Origin: SABI01 sp963678555
GTDB taxonomy: Bacteria > Spirochaetota > Spirochaetia > Sphaerochaetales > Sphaerochaetaceae
Assembly: GCA_963678555.2 (NCBI GenBank)
Contig: OY782871.2
Span: 655,093 to 719,092 of the forward strand
Direction of reading: 5' to 3'
DNA: 64,000 nt
The translations under genes and the position numbers were made by a program. Under the pieces are notes generated by a model. The model did not search any database and was not told where the DNA came from. It worked only from the letters and a program-made list of their open reading frames with translations. Shown here in pieces: positions 8,750 through 18,900 of the stretch (position 1 is its first letter; every line of letters begins with the position of its first letter).

Positions 8750-11311
8750 ATGAAACACCTATGTACATATATCATCATACTCATTACTGTTCTGGTATCT
8801 CCCCTGTCTGCCATGCAGGTTGATATCCCCAATGAATTGCCGGCATATGAGAATCTTGCTGTTACCCTTACTCCCTCCCAGAGTGAGGGACCTGTGATGG
8901 CTGCTCGGCTCTACTTTTATCAGGAAGGGAAGAGAGACCCGCTCTATGCAGAGTTCATGCAAGAGAACGGGGAGTGGGTTGCGACCCTGCCGTATTCATA
9001 TCTGCAGGGTGAAGAACTTGAGTATTACACGGTCATACAGAACACGAGCGGCACCTTCTTCCGTGAACCGGGGATCGGAACAGCAAAGGCTCGCCTGCTG
9101 CAGGATGAAACCCCTCCGGAGCTGAAACTGCTCTTTCCGGAAACCTTTGAGCTTCCTCTGGCTAAGGAGCAGCTGGTCGTGTTTCAGATTCTTGATGAGA
9201 GCAGCCTCAATGATTTCACCCTGACTCTCAATGGAGAACCTCTCACGAGGTCAGGCGTATTCAGCGAGTATCTCTCCTTTCTCATCGAACCCACAGATGC
9301 CAGTGATGTACACATTGCGGTGACGATGAAAGACCGGTACGGCAACGAGTCAATGGAAGAGTTCACCTTCACGGTGACTGAAGAGAACGTCCCGGCCTTC
9401 GCTGCCTCTGTAGATTTTGATGCCAGGCTTGATGCCGAGTATCTGATGAGCATGGGGGAGACTCAGAACTCGACAGATATCGGTGAGGTTTTCGGCGACT
9501 CCACTCATGCGGTGAATCTCTCCTGGGACCTGTATGGGGAAACCTTCCTGAAAGCGGGACCTGTTTCCATAGAGATGTATCTTGGACTCAAGGATACGGT
9601 AGCTGCACAGGATATTCTGGATAGCTATCCCAACACGCTGATCGCTGACATGCAGAATTTCCTCAACCTCTATAACCCGATCGACCTGACACGTGACTTT
9701 GACTACACCGGTGACGAGGCAAGAATATACGGGAACGACAACACCGCCTACGTGAGACTGTTCCTGTTCGATCCTGCAATTTCCTATACGTTCGGTGACC
9801 AGAACGTGTACTACCAGAACGAAACCATCAAGAATATGCCCATGCGGGGGAGTTCTCTATCCATAGATCTTCCTTTCCTGGAACTCAATGTAAGCAAAGG
9901 ACTGACTGACACCGGTCTGTATCAGGTAGCATGGCCGGAGAACTTCCTGGGCTTCAGGTTCGCTGTCAAGGCGAAAGAGGACTGGTATCTGCAGACGAAC
10001 CTCTCCCTCATAAGCAGTGCTCAGGGGACGTACGACACGCTGAAGGTCTCGGGTGCAGTATCACCGATAGGAACCCTGTATGATCTGGGTTCAGTGAATC
10101 CAGAACAGAATATGGTCTTTGGAATGAGCACCGGTTCACATAACAATCTATTCGATCTCGATGCCTCCTTCTCATTCAGTTTGTATAACGATGACGCAAG
10201 TTCGGTTATAGATGTGAACAACCTCGCCGATGAGCTCGCTTCATTCTATGACGTTACTTCCTACGCGGGCTATCTCGACACGATTCAGGAGACCTTTCCG
10301 ATTCTCAATTTCTTCCTTCCCACGACCGGGCTTGTCTCCAGGGCGATCAGCCGGGACCTGTGGGGAATCACGTACGGAGTCGATCTCTCGATCCCTTCTG
10401 TCGGGCTGGAGGGTTGGATACGAAAGACCGACTCCACCTACAGAAGTCTGGGAGCCTCGGTTCCTACCGATGAATTCACCTATGGCGGTGCGTTCGAGAA
10501 ATGGATCGGAGGATTGTCCCTCAGTGCAGGGTATACTTACACGCAAGATACTATCCTCGACATTTTGATTCATGAAATTATTCCTCTGGTCAGGCCGAGC
10601 TTTGCGGTCTCACCTACCATCACCGAGGACAGTATAGCCAATCAGGTTCACACGGCTACAGCAGGGATAACCACTCCCCGGTCCAGGATACTCGGTGGCC
10701 TTGGTATCGATTACTCCTTTGAGTTTGCCACCACGAATTCAGACTCGCTGCTAGCACAGACCAGCGACAGCGAGGTGCAGACAGCCATCGAGAACTCAGC
10801 AGCCAACAATACCACCACCACACATACCGCAGAGGCGAGGTGGAGAAGCGGCAGGTACAGGTTTGGTGACTTCGGTCTCTCGTTCAATGCCAAGACGAAA
10901 GATTCCTACATCCTGAAATCAAGGATCGAGGGTGTGAGTTCGAATACCACGTTCTGGGAATATGCGTATTCGTTATCGAGTCTGTTTACGTTCAAGTCAT
11001 ATGTACTCACCCTGGGCTTTGACACAGAGTGGAGCACGGAGGAGGGAAGCGCCACAGAGTATGGCTATGACGCCAGGTTCTCTATAGCAGATACCTTCTT
11101 TGATTCAATCAGTATCTCAGGATCACTCGATCAGGCGTTTGAGGCCTCGCTCGATGCGTATGAGATATCCGGTTCACTGACACTGGAAAAACGGTTCAGC
11201 GTGATCAATACCTCGGCAGTCATGGATATACGTTTCTTTAACTCTTTAAGCGATGACACTACCGACTCGCTGACAACTGCCCTGACGGTACAAGCGACCG
11301 TTTCCAGGTGA
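8750..11311 (+). CDS. Probable large outer-membrane beta-barrel protein
   Basis: An 853-residue exported protein; residues 1-21 form a signal peptide ending SPLSA. The start has GGAGG upstream. Residues about 22-210 look like two Ig-like beta domains (PVMAARLYFYQEGKR, then PPELKLLFPETFELPL). The remaining ~630 residues are long runs of alternating polar and hydrophobic strands rich in Tyr, Ser and Asn with no transmembrane helix. This suggests an outer-membrane barrel, though the protein does not end in the usual aromatic residue. It follows the PKD-repeat protein at 40 bp and is likely in the same operon. One testable idea is that it anchors or exports that protein. Not recognised as a named family. 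Confidence 0.65.
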   Translation: MKHLCTYIIILITVLVSPLSAMQVDIPNELPAYENLAVTLTPSQSEGPVMAARLYFYQEGKRDPLYAEFMQENGEWVATLPYSYLQGEELEYYTVIQNTSGTFFREPGIGTAKARLLQDETPPELKLLFPETFELPLAKEQLVVFQILDESSLNDFTLTLNGEPLTRSGVFSEYLSFLIEPTDASDVHIAVTMKDRYGNESMEEFTFTVTEENVPAFAASVDFDARLDAEYLMSMGETQNSTDIGEVFGDSTHAVNLSWDLYGETFLKAGPVSIEMYLGLKDTVAAQDILDSYPNTLIADMQNFLNLYNPIDLTRDFDYTGDEARIYGNDNTAYVRLFLFDPAISYTFGDQNVYYQNETIKNMPMRGSSLSIDLPFLELNVSKGLTDTGLYQVAWPENFLGFRFAVKAKEDWYLQTNLSLISSAQGTYDTLKVSGAVSPIGTLYDLGSVNPEQNMVFGMSTGSHNNLFDLDASFSFSLYNDDASSVIDVNNLADELASFYDVTSYAGYLDTIQETFPILNFFLPTTGLVSRAISRDLWGITYGVDLSIPSVGLEGWIRKTDSTYRSLGASVPTDEFTYGGAFEKWIGGLSLSAGYTYTQDTILDILIHEIIPLVRPSFAVSPTITEDSIANQVHTATAGITTPRSRILGGLGIDYSFEFATTNSDSLLAQTSDSEVQTAIENSAANNTTTTHTAEARWRSGRYRFGDFGLSFNAKTKDSYILKSRIEGVSSNTTFWEYAYSLSSLFTFKSYVLTLGFDTEWSTEEGSATEYGYDARFSIADTFFDSISISGSLDQAFEASLDAYEISGSLTLEKRFSVINTSAVMDIRFFNSLSDDTTDSLTTALTVQATVSR

Positions 11312-11842
11312 GTGTACCGCTCCGTATCCTGCCAACAGAGACATCGTATGGTGTCCCTGTTGGAATGCTGTCATCACAAGAAGGTGTGGAACGTTCAGAC
11401 CGGAGAAGTCAGCGAAGTAGATCAGGATCAGGCGATTTCCCGTTGCATCACCTTTTTCTCCCATATATCCAATGTTGAACGGGAGATCACAGGGTACCAT
11501 AGGTTCTCACATACGAGGGAAGCCTGATCCCCGATTCCCTGTCTTCTTCCAGGTCCCGCTATACAGGTGAACCGCACTGATGTGGGCAGCTCCGTTTCGA
11601 AGGTCGAACAGACAGAACAATAGACACGAGTGCACGTCTCTGCCTCTGTAACCAATGCCGTTCGGCACAGTACCGTGTATACCACTGAACCCTGCCGGAA
11701 ACCCCGTATCGGTTCACCTGCGTCAGATAATGAACAGAGGTGCCGTCCCCTCCAGTTGATACGCCGTTTATATTACCGATATACTGTGCCGAACATCTGA
11801 TGGCCAGCCATCAGAAAAAGACAGGTAGGCAGGAGCTCTCTC
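11312..11842. other. Gene-free stretch with a hairpin and a spaced inverted repeat
   Basis: No believable gene. A hairpin at 11332-11363 (7-bp stem plus 4 more pairs across a mismatch) lies 20 bp after the outer-membrane protein gene. It lacks a T run and may be a weak terminator or mRNA end stabiliser. Two perfect 13-bp inverted arms occur at 11660-11672 and 11782-11794, 109 bp apart. Confidence 0.4.
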
Positions 11843-13324
11843 ATGGCGATTCTGAACAGAAACCGCACAACAGTACAGAAGGACAAAGATTCACTCATCT
11901 TTCTCGACACAAAGATATTCTTTGATGAAATGAAGAAGACCCGCCTGCATGCAGATGCTGAGGTCCTCAGTGGTGACATAGTCACCGCATTGAAGGAACT
12001 GTGCAGCCGGTTCACCCTGGTGCTCGTGGAAGAGTCCGGGAATCAGGACGCTGCCGCCGAAACCCGGGTGAACTCCATGATCTCACAGTCGGGGATAGAT
12101 ATCGCCTCCACCGTGAAGGGAGTGGAGGAGGTCAGAGAACTGCACCGGGCTGGGACGGCACCTCCCGCCGTGGTCGAGCTTCTCTCCCCGGGTTCATCCA
12201 TGTCTCCCGAACAGATATACCTCATCCACGCAGGTCTTACCGTGACCTTCTTCTGTGATGAAGAAGGCCGGAAGGATACAGAATCGTGTCTTCCCGACAC
12301 CCTGACCCTCAGCTTTCACACGTTTAGTGATATAGCCTCCTGGATACTCTCTCATCCCCGGCCGTACCGGAATCTGCGAAAGGCGCTGCAGCAGGGGGGA
12401 GACCTCCTGGCACACGGAGGACTGGTCGCATTCCCGACGGAAACAGTATATGGACTCGGTGCGGATGCGACAGACCCGAACGCCGTAAAGAAGATTTTTT
12501 CAGCGAAGAAACGCCCCTTCTTTGACCCCCTGATCGTACATGTGTCGGATAGCGCCCAGATGCTGCCCCTCGTTACCGAACTGCCCGAAAAGGCCTCACT
12601 CCTGATCTCCCGTTTCTGGCCCGGACCGTTGACCGTCGTCCTTCCCAAATCAGACCTAATACCAGAGATCGTGACCGCCGGCTTTCCCTCAGTCGCCATA
12701 CGGATGCCCAGCAACCCGCTGGCCCTTGAATTGATCCGTCTTTCGGGAAAACCCATCGCTGCGCCCAGTGCGAATCTGTTCGGGTATACCAGTCCGACTA
12801 CAGCACGACATGTACAAGAGCAGCTGGAAGACTCGTGCGATGCGATAATCGACGGCGGTGGGTGTACCGTGGGAATCGAGTCGACAGTGATTTCCTTTAT
12901 CGGGGACATCCCCAGAATACTCAGGCCTGGCGGCATAGACCAGTCGGCAATTGAAGCATGTATCGGGAACGTCCTCTCGGGAGAGCAGCAGTCCGAGAAA
13001 GAGATATCAGAAAGTCCCGGCATGCTGCCAAGCCATTATGCCACTGAAACACCGCTTCGAATCGTTGAAGACCTGACCGACTATGCTTCACGAAAGGATG
13101 TAGGAGTACTGCTGTACGGGATGAGCTCTCAGGTGTTTTCCGGTCCGGTAGAATATCTGAGCCCCTCAGGTGATCCCGCTGAAGCAGCCATGCGATTGTA
13201 TCAGGCGATGAGGAGACTCGACAGCCTCTCATTATCATTGATCGTGGTGAAACTGTTACCGGAGGAGGGTATCGGTCTGGCAGTCAACAACCGCCTCCAG
13301 AAGGCTGCTGCCGACCTGCAGTGA
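11843..13324 (+). CDS. Threonylcarbamoyl-AMP synthase (Sua5) with decayed HAD-like N-terminal domain
   Basis: A 493-residue fusion. From about residue 178 it is a YrdC/Sua5 enzyme, with the hallmark GLVAFPTETVYGLGADA, KKRPFFDPLIVHV, FWPGPLTVVLPK, AIRMPSNPLA, SANLFGYTSPT and GIESTVI. A Sua5-type C-terminal domain starts near SPGMLPSHYA. Family knowledge: it makes threonylcarbamoyl-AMP from threonine, bicarbonate and ATP for t6A37 in ANN-decoding tRNAs. The N-terminal ~165 residues resemble a HAD-IIIA phosphatase in layout (LIFLDTKIFF, then GDIVTALKELCSRFTLVLVEE). The second catalytic Asp of the DxDGT motif is Lys, so it is probably not catalytic. Start ATG has AGGAG 8 nt upstream. Sua5 assignment is strong; HAD ancestry is an inference. 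Confidence 0.85.
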   Translation: MAILNRNRTTVQKDKDSLIFLDTKIFFDEMKKTRLHADAEVLSGDIVTALKELCSRFTLVLVEESGNQDAAAETRVNSMISQSGIDIASTVKGVEEVRELHRAGTAPPAVVELLSPGSSMSPEQIYLIHAGLTVTFFCDEEGRKDTESCLPDTLTLSFHTFSDIASWILSHPRPYRNLRKALQQGGDLLAHGGLVAFPTETVYGLGADATDPNAVKKIFSAKKRPFFDPLIVHVSDSAQMLPLVTELPEKASLLISRFWPGPLTVVLPKSDLIPEIVTAGFPSVAIRMPSNPLALELIRLSGKPIAAPSANLFGYTSPTTARHVQEQLEDSCDAIIDGGGCTVGIESTVISFIGDIPRILRPGGIDQSAIEACIGNVLSGEQQSEKEISESPGMLPSHYATETPLRIVEDLTDYASRKDVGVLLYGMSSQVFSGPVEYLSPSGDPAEAAMRLYQAMRRLDSLSLSLIVVKLLPEEGIGLAVNNRLQKAAADLQ

Positions 13325-13672
13325 GAACAGTGTCAAGGCATTCTGCACAACCCTTCACCATGCCCCGTCCTCGTTGAGTACCGCCCGGTGTCATCATGAA
13401 ATCCAGGCCTCAATGTATCTGCGATTCTCACGGATATACAGACACGTTTTGAACATATCGTAAGCCTGTATCCTTCATCCTGATATCCTTCCGGTGTGTT
13501 GGGGGGTGACTAGATCGTCATACACCATGTGGAAGGACGTGGTTTTTCGTTTTTATAGGATACAGGGTTATCTTCAATCTTGCGGCCCACATGGGAATAC
13601 ATTACTCTTGTAGTATAGGAACAATCCGGATGGTGGCTTGTGATTGGCTGATGTATCAGAAAGAGAAATACT
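13325..13672. other. Gene-free spacer
   Basis: 348 bp between sua5 and the signalling block. No gene, tRNA or clear terminator is visible. It must hold the promoter of the response regulator, but no convincing hexamer pair stands out. Confidence 0.4.
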
Positions 13673-14719
13673 ATGAAAAAAATCATTGTGGTTGATGATG
13701 AGAAAAGTATCAGATTCACCTTCAGAACATTTCTCCAGAATGATGGGTACCTCGTAAGAGAAGCTGAAGATGCGGACTGTGCTCTAGAACAGATACGGGA
13801 AGATCCACCTGATATTGTTATCTCTGACATCATTCTCCCCAGGATCAACGGAGTTGAACTACTCAAATCAATTCATTCCATTTCAAAAGACATCAAAGTG
13901 ATTATGGTCACCGGACAACCGACTCTTGAGTCTGCAACTGATGCTGTCAGAAACGGGGCCTGTGACTATCTCTTCAAACCGGTCAGCAAGATAAACCTCC
14001 TCAGGGCAGTTGCCACTGCCATAAAGATTAAGGATCTGGAAGATGAGAACCGGACCTATCAGGAAAATCTTGAGAAGATGGTCGAAGAGCGAACCCTTCA
14101 GCTGAAGAACGCACTGGAGAGTGTACGGCAGGCTTCTTTTGACACCGTTCTCACACTCGCGCGGGCAGCGGAATTCAAAGACGAGAATACGTTCAATCAT
14201 CTCATACGTATGAGCGAGTACACGACCTTGTTAGCTGAGAACACCGGGTGCTGTACGGAACATCCGGAGACTATCAAATTTGCGGCGCTTCTACATGATA
14301 TCGGCAAGATCGGTATTCCGGATCATATCCTGCTGAAACCCGGGAAACTGGATGCAGAGGAATGGGAAATCATGAAAAAGCATGCAGAGTACGGAGGTCG
14401 TATCCTGGAACATGCCCACAGTGATGTTCTGAGAATCGGAAGAGACATTGCAGTCTCCCACCATGAAAAATGGGATGGGACCGGGTATCCCGAAGGCCTG
14501 GCCGGGGAAGATATTCCGATAGTCGGAAGAATGGCCGCTATAGCTGACGTCTTCGATGCCCTCTCTACGAAACGAGTATATAAGGATGCATTCGATATTG
14601 AGCAGTCATTCACCATTATTGAAGAAGGACGAGGAAAACATTTCGACCCGAAACTTGTCGATGAATTCTTGTCACATCGGGAACAGATTATCAGCATATG
14701 GGAGACAAACCGGGATTGA
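13673..14719 (+). CDS. Response regulator with HD-GYP phosphodiesterase output
   Basis: 348 residues. The receiver domain (VVDDEKS, phosphoacceptor in ISDIILP at Asp52, lysine in DYLFKPVS) is joined by a coiled coil (LEKMVEERTLQLKNAL) to an HD-GYP domain. The metal and catalytic motifs are intact: LLHDIGKIGIPD, KKHAEYGG, ISHH-like AVSHHEKWDGTGYPEGL and ADVFDALSTKRVYK. HD-GYP proteins hydrolyse cyclic di-GMP (and sometimes cGAMP). Here phosphorylation would gate that activity. It is the first gene of the signalling block; 82 bp separate it from the binding protein, so shared transcription is likely. Confidence 0.93.
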   Translation: MKKIIVVDDEKSIRFTFRTFLQNDGYLVREAEDADCALEQIREDPPDIVISDIILPRINGVELLKSIHSISKDIKVIMVTGQPTLESATDAVRNGACDYLFKPVSKINLLRAVATAIKIKDLEDENRTYQENLEKMVEERTLQLKNALESVRQASFDTVLTLARAAEFKDENTFNHLIRMSEYTTLLAENTGCCTEHPETIKFAALLHDIGKIGIPDHILLKPGKLDAEEWEIMKKHAEYGGRILEHAHSDVLRIGRDIAVSHHEKWDGTGYPEGLAGEDIPIVGRMAAIADVFDALSTKRVYKDAFDIEQSFTIIEEGRGKHFDPKLVDEFLSHREQIISIWETNRD

Positions 14720-14801
14720 TTACACGTAACAGCTACAGCCTATAGAGTTGCGTGGGTGACAGAACCTGCCGAGTACGCGCTCGAACAAGGAGGACGGTAC
14801 G

Positions 14802-15953
14802 ATGAAAGGATATGATTGCTGCAGAATCGGAAACAAGGAAGCGGGTCTACACAATTCAAAGTCGCGATTGTTCAGGTTAGGTCTCCTTGTGTTCACGTTA
14901 CTTCTGATAGCAGGCTTGTTCTCCGGCTGCAGGAAGGAGGAACCAGTCAGAATCGGGGTGATAATTTCACAAAGCGGTCCCGGCGGATACCTTTCAGCTA
15001 CCCTTGATGCTATTCAACTCGCAGTGAATGAAGTCAATGAACATGGCGGCATCCAGAATAGAATCATTGAATTGTACAGTACAGATAATGAAACCGATAG
15101 AGATATCGCGATCAGACAATTCCGGGAAATGGAAAAGGAAGTCTCTCCTGACCTGTATATCACTGCCCTGAGTGCAATATCTTCACAGCTCCTTCCCCTT
15201 GCGGAGAAGGCTGAAGTACCCATTCTCTGTATTGTCACTTCAATGGAAGACCTTACAGAAAACGCAGAATGGGCGTTTCGCTTCTACTCAATGGCAAGCG
15301 AAGAAGTATCTCCTATCATGACGTCTTTAGTGAAACACACCATAAAAAGTGTAGGAATCCTGCACTCCGATGATGAATACGGCATGTCAGTATTCAACCA
15401 ACTGAGGATAGAGGCATTAAAAAAGGGGATATCCGTATCGGATGAGTCGTTTACAAATGGAGATGCTGATCTTACTGAACAGGTCAGGAAACTCTCTGGA
15501 AATGAAGGGATCTATGTTGTTGGCCTTGTTTCGGCTATACCGGTTGCGATTTCTGCATTCAGCGAAACGGGGTATAAGGGATATCGTCTGGCACCGAGTG
15601 GCGCCTGTAACCCGGACATCCTCTCGATGCCGGATGCTGAGGGAATGCTGATCGCAGCCCCCATCCTGTACAAGCCCAATTTTTTTCTTGCCGAACGATT
15701 GACATCAACCTTTATGGAAAGGTACGGGATTACACCTAATCACCAGGCTGCTTCCGGCTACGAAGCCATTAAAATCCTTGCAGGCCTTCTCCAGGATGGA
15801 GAAATCACCCGCTCTGCGATACGCGAGAAGATGTCATCAGGATTCGTGTATACAGGAACGCTCGGCAATATTTCTGTACCGAAAGGAGAACATGATTATA
15901 CCTTCCCCCTCTACCCTGCACGGATAGAAAAAGGAGGTATCGTGTATGAATAA
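14802..15953 (+). CDS. LIV-type (Peripla_BP_6) ligand-binding lipoprotein
   Basis: A 383-residue substrate-binding protein of the branched-chain amino acid/amide type. A hydrophobic segment (LGLLVFTLLLIAGLFSGC) ends in a lipobox with the lipid-modified Cys near residue 43. It is followed by RIGVIISQSGPGGY and QLAVNEVNEHGGI, typical of this family. No permease or ATPase gene is nearby. Its stop overlaps the start of the hybrid kinase by 8 bp, so it more likely senses a ligand for that kinase than feeds a transporter. AAGGAGG precedes the ATG. The N-terminal extension of about 24 residues before the hydrophobic segment is unusual for a lipoprotein. Confidence 0.88.
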   Translation: MKGYDCCRIGNKEAGLHNSKSRLFRLGLLVFTLLLIAGLFSGCRKEEPVRIGVIISQSGPGGYLSATLDAIQLAVNEVNEHGGIQNRIIELYSTDNETDRDIAIRQFREMEKEVSPDLYITALSAISSQLLPLAEKAEVPILCIVTSMEDLTENAEWAFRFYSMASEEVSPIMTSLVKHTIKSVGILHSDDEYGMSVFNQLRIEALKKGISVSDESFTNGDADLTEQVRKLSGNEGIYVVGLVSAIPVAISAFSETGYKGYRLAPSGACNPDILSMPDAEGMLIAAPILYKPNFFLAERLTSTFMERYGITPNHQAASGYEAIKILAGLLQDGEITRSAIREKMSSGFVYTGTLGNISVPKGEHDYTFPLYPARIEKGGIVYE

Positions 15954-18900
15954 GAAACACTCCTGGTCTATCGGGACACGGCTTTTCACAGGTTTTTTCC
16001 TTTTCTGCATCCTTCTAGCAGGTATAGGGTACTATACGACACAATCATCAATGGCCACTCTAGCAGAACATACAAAGGAGCACACCCTGTACGTTGCCGA
16101 GAAAATGCGTTCGGACTTTGAAATTGAGATTGATCGAAAACGCAGGATGTTATTTCTCTATACAATAGGGTCAAGAATATGGGAATCTACGAATCCCGCA
16201 CAGAGATTGCAGGAAGACCTGATAGAGGGAATTGAAAAAGAGTATGGTCTGCGGATTTTCAACAGAGCAATTCTTACAGACAGTGAGGGGAACTGCATTG
16301 CCGACACGAGAAACCTAGCGACCGGGAATCTGGCTGATCAGACCTGGTGGATCAAAACCAAAGAACTCGGATACTACGCAGACAGCATTCGGGAGAATTC
16401 CGACTCTGAAGAGATGAATGTGTATTTCCCTCTATCTGTACAGATACTCGACGAAGAGAATCGTTTTGCGGGCATTCTGTCAGTAGATATAAATTTGAGT
16501 GTGTTTACCCAACAGATGGCGACTTCAGCTCTTCCACATAGAACAAGTCAGGTCAGAATACTCAGCTCATCCGGTAGACTCCTGTTCTCAACTCAGCCAT
16601 ATATCCCGCACAGTGATATTACCGGAAAAAGTTTCTGGAATATGTTGAAGGACAAGGATACGGGCTTTTTTATTGATGATGAATCAGGGTTTCAAAAATC
16701 TTTCGGCTTTTCCAAACTTGAAAACTCACATAGGGCTTCTCCCTGGTATTTCCTGGTTGACAGTCACATGGATGAAGTGTTTAGATCGGCTCTGGATTTA
16801 CAGCGAACGAATTATATTATTCTAGGATTTGTCATACTACTCGGTATGACACTTGCGTATTTCATTTCAAGGACAATAACCAAACCGCTGTTCGCACTGA
16901 AAACAGTTGTGGAGCAGGTAGGTCCTGAAAATCTGACCCTGCGGACCAATATATCAAGCAGTGATGAAGTTGGCCGGATCGCCAGCTCTTTCGATACCAT
17001 GATGGATCTTCTGCAAAATCAGGCAGAATCTCTCACACAACAGAACTGGATTGAAACAGGACAGAATACCATAGGCAAAACAATGCGGAAGGCGAAGGGG
17101 ATACCCCAGCTCTGCACGAAAGTCCTGACCGATGTAGCCCATTATATGAATGCATCCATTGGTGCATGCTATGTTGAGGAGAATGGAATTCTCCACAGAA
17201 AAGGCTCGTATGCATTTCTGAAGGGTAAGAACACACCCGACTCATATGCACTCAATGAAGGCCTCGTCGGACAGACTGCAGCTGAGGGGGTCATGAGAGT
17301 TATTGAACAGTTCCCCGATGACTACCTGTTTATAGGCTCTTCCATCGGTTCCGGATCTCCGAGGACTCTGGTAGAGGTCCCTGTTATCCTTAACGAGAAG
17401 GTAAAAGGTGTCATCGAACTCGGTTTCATCACCGACCCTCCGCCCTTCTGGAAGGAGCTTATCACTGCAGTGGCCAGGGATTTTGCAGTTTCACTTGATT
17501 CACTCCAAAAAGCTGAAATGGAACGAAGACTGCTTCGAACAACAGAAGAGCAAAAACAGGAACTGCAGAGTCAGCAGGAAGAGCTGCGAGTGACCAATGA
17601 AGAACTTGAGGAACAGACGGAACGCCTGAGACTATCAGAGGATCATCTAAAACAGCAACAGGCGGAACTTGAGAATACCAATGCAGAGCTGGAAGAGAAG
17701 AACGTTGCTCTGAAAGAGAAACAGGAGACTATAGAGCGATCTCGCAGGGACCTGATTGCCAAGGCGGAAGAATTGAACAGAGAAAGCCGATACAAGTCCG
17801 ATTTCCTTTCGAATATGTCTCATGAGTTGAGGACCCCTCTGAACAGTCTGCTTCTCCTCTCCCAGGATCTTATGAATAACGAGCCCAACAATTTGAATGA
17901 AGAACAGATAGAATCGGCTCAGATTATATACAATGGAGGGAAGGATCTTCTTGCTCTCATTAACCAGATTCTTGATATGTCTAAGATTGAGGCAGGCAAG
18001 ATGGAGCTGCACCCGGAGACCTTCCGTGTTGAAAATTTCAGGAACATTCTTGAACATACGTTCTCACGTATGGCAGAAGAAAAGGGAATTGAGTTCACTA
18101 TAGAGATGGATCCGAAAGCACCGAAACAGATCGTTACAGATGTGATGCGAGTCGAACAGATCCTCAGGAACCTTGTGAGCAACGCCATAAAATTTACTGA
18201 GAAGGGCTCTGTGCATGTGCATTTTTCGCGTGAAATACAGGGTCACAATCAGATGCTCGGCATCAGGGTGATTGACACGGGAATCGGCATACCACAGGAA
18301 CAGCAGAAGGATATATTCTCCGCCTTCCATCAGGGGGAAAGTGGCACTTCACGACGTTTCGGAGGAACAGGCCTCGGTCTCACAATAACCAGGGAGCTTA
18401 CCGGACTTCTCGGCGGTACCCTTTCTCTCGAAAGCGTAAAAGGTGAAGGGACCGCCTTCACCGTACTGCTTCCTCTCTCCATGACAACTCAGACACAACC
18501 ATCTCCCGATTCAAGCAGACAATCGGAGCCTGATCAGCTCTCGGCAGGGCAGAGCGGGGAGTTTCTGCCCCATTCAATACCGACAGAAAACGTACAGGAA
18601 GAGTACACTCCTCCGGTGAAGGATGACAGAGCAAAACTGAAAGATGGTGTAAAAACCATTCTTGTTATCGAAGATGATATCCGATTCCTCTCCACCGTGA
18701 TGAAACAATGCAAGGCGAGAGGGTTCAACTGTATTAGTGAATCTTCCGGAAAGAGAGGCTTGAAAAGTGCCAGAACGTACCATCCTGACGGAATAATACT
18801 TGACCTGCACCTGCCTGAAATGGATGGCTATCAAGTCCTTGAGCAGTTAAAGAATGATACGGACATCCGTCATATTCCCGTACATATCATATCTGTGGAG

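Noticed and set aside
12352..13023. 223-codon minus-strand frame within sua5
   Set aside because: Serine/arginine/proline-rich without any motif; lies entirely within a well-supported gene.
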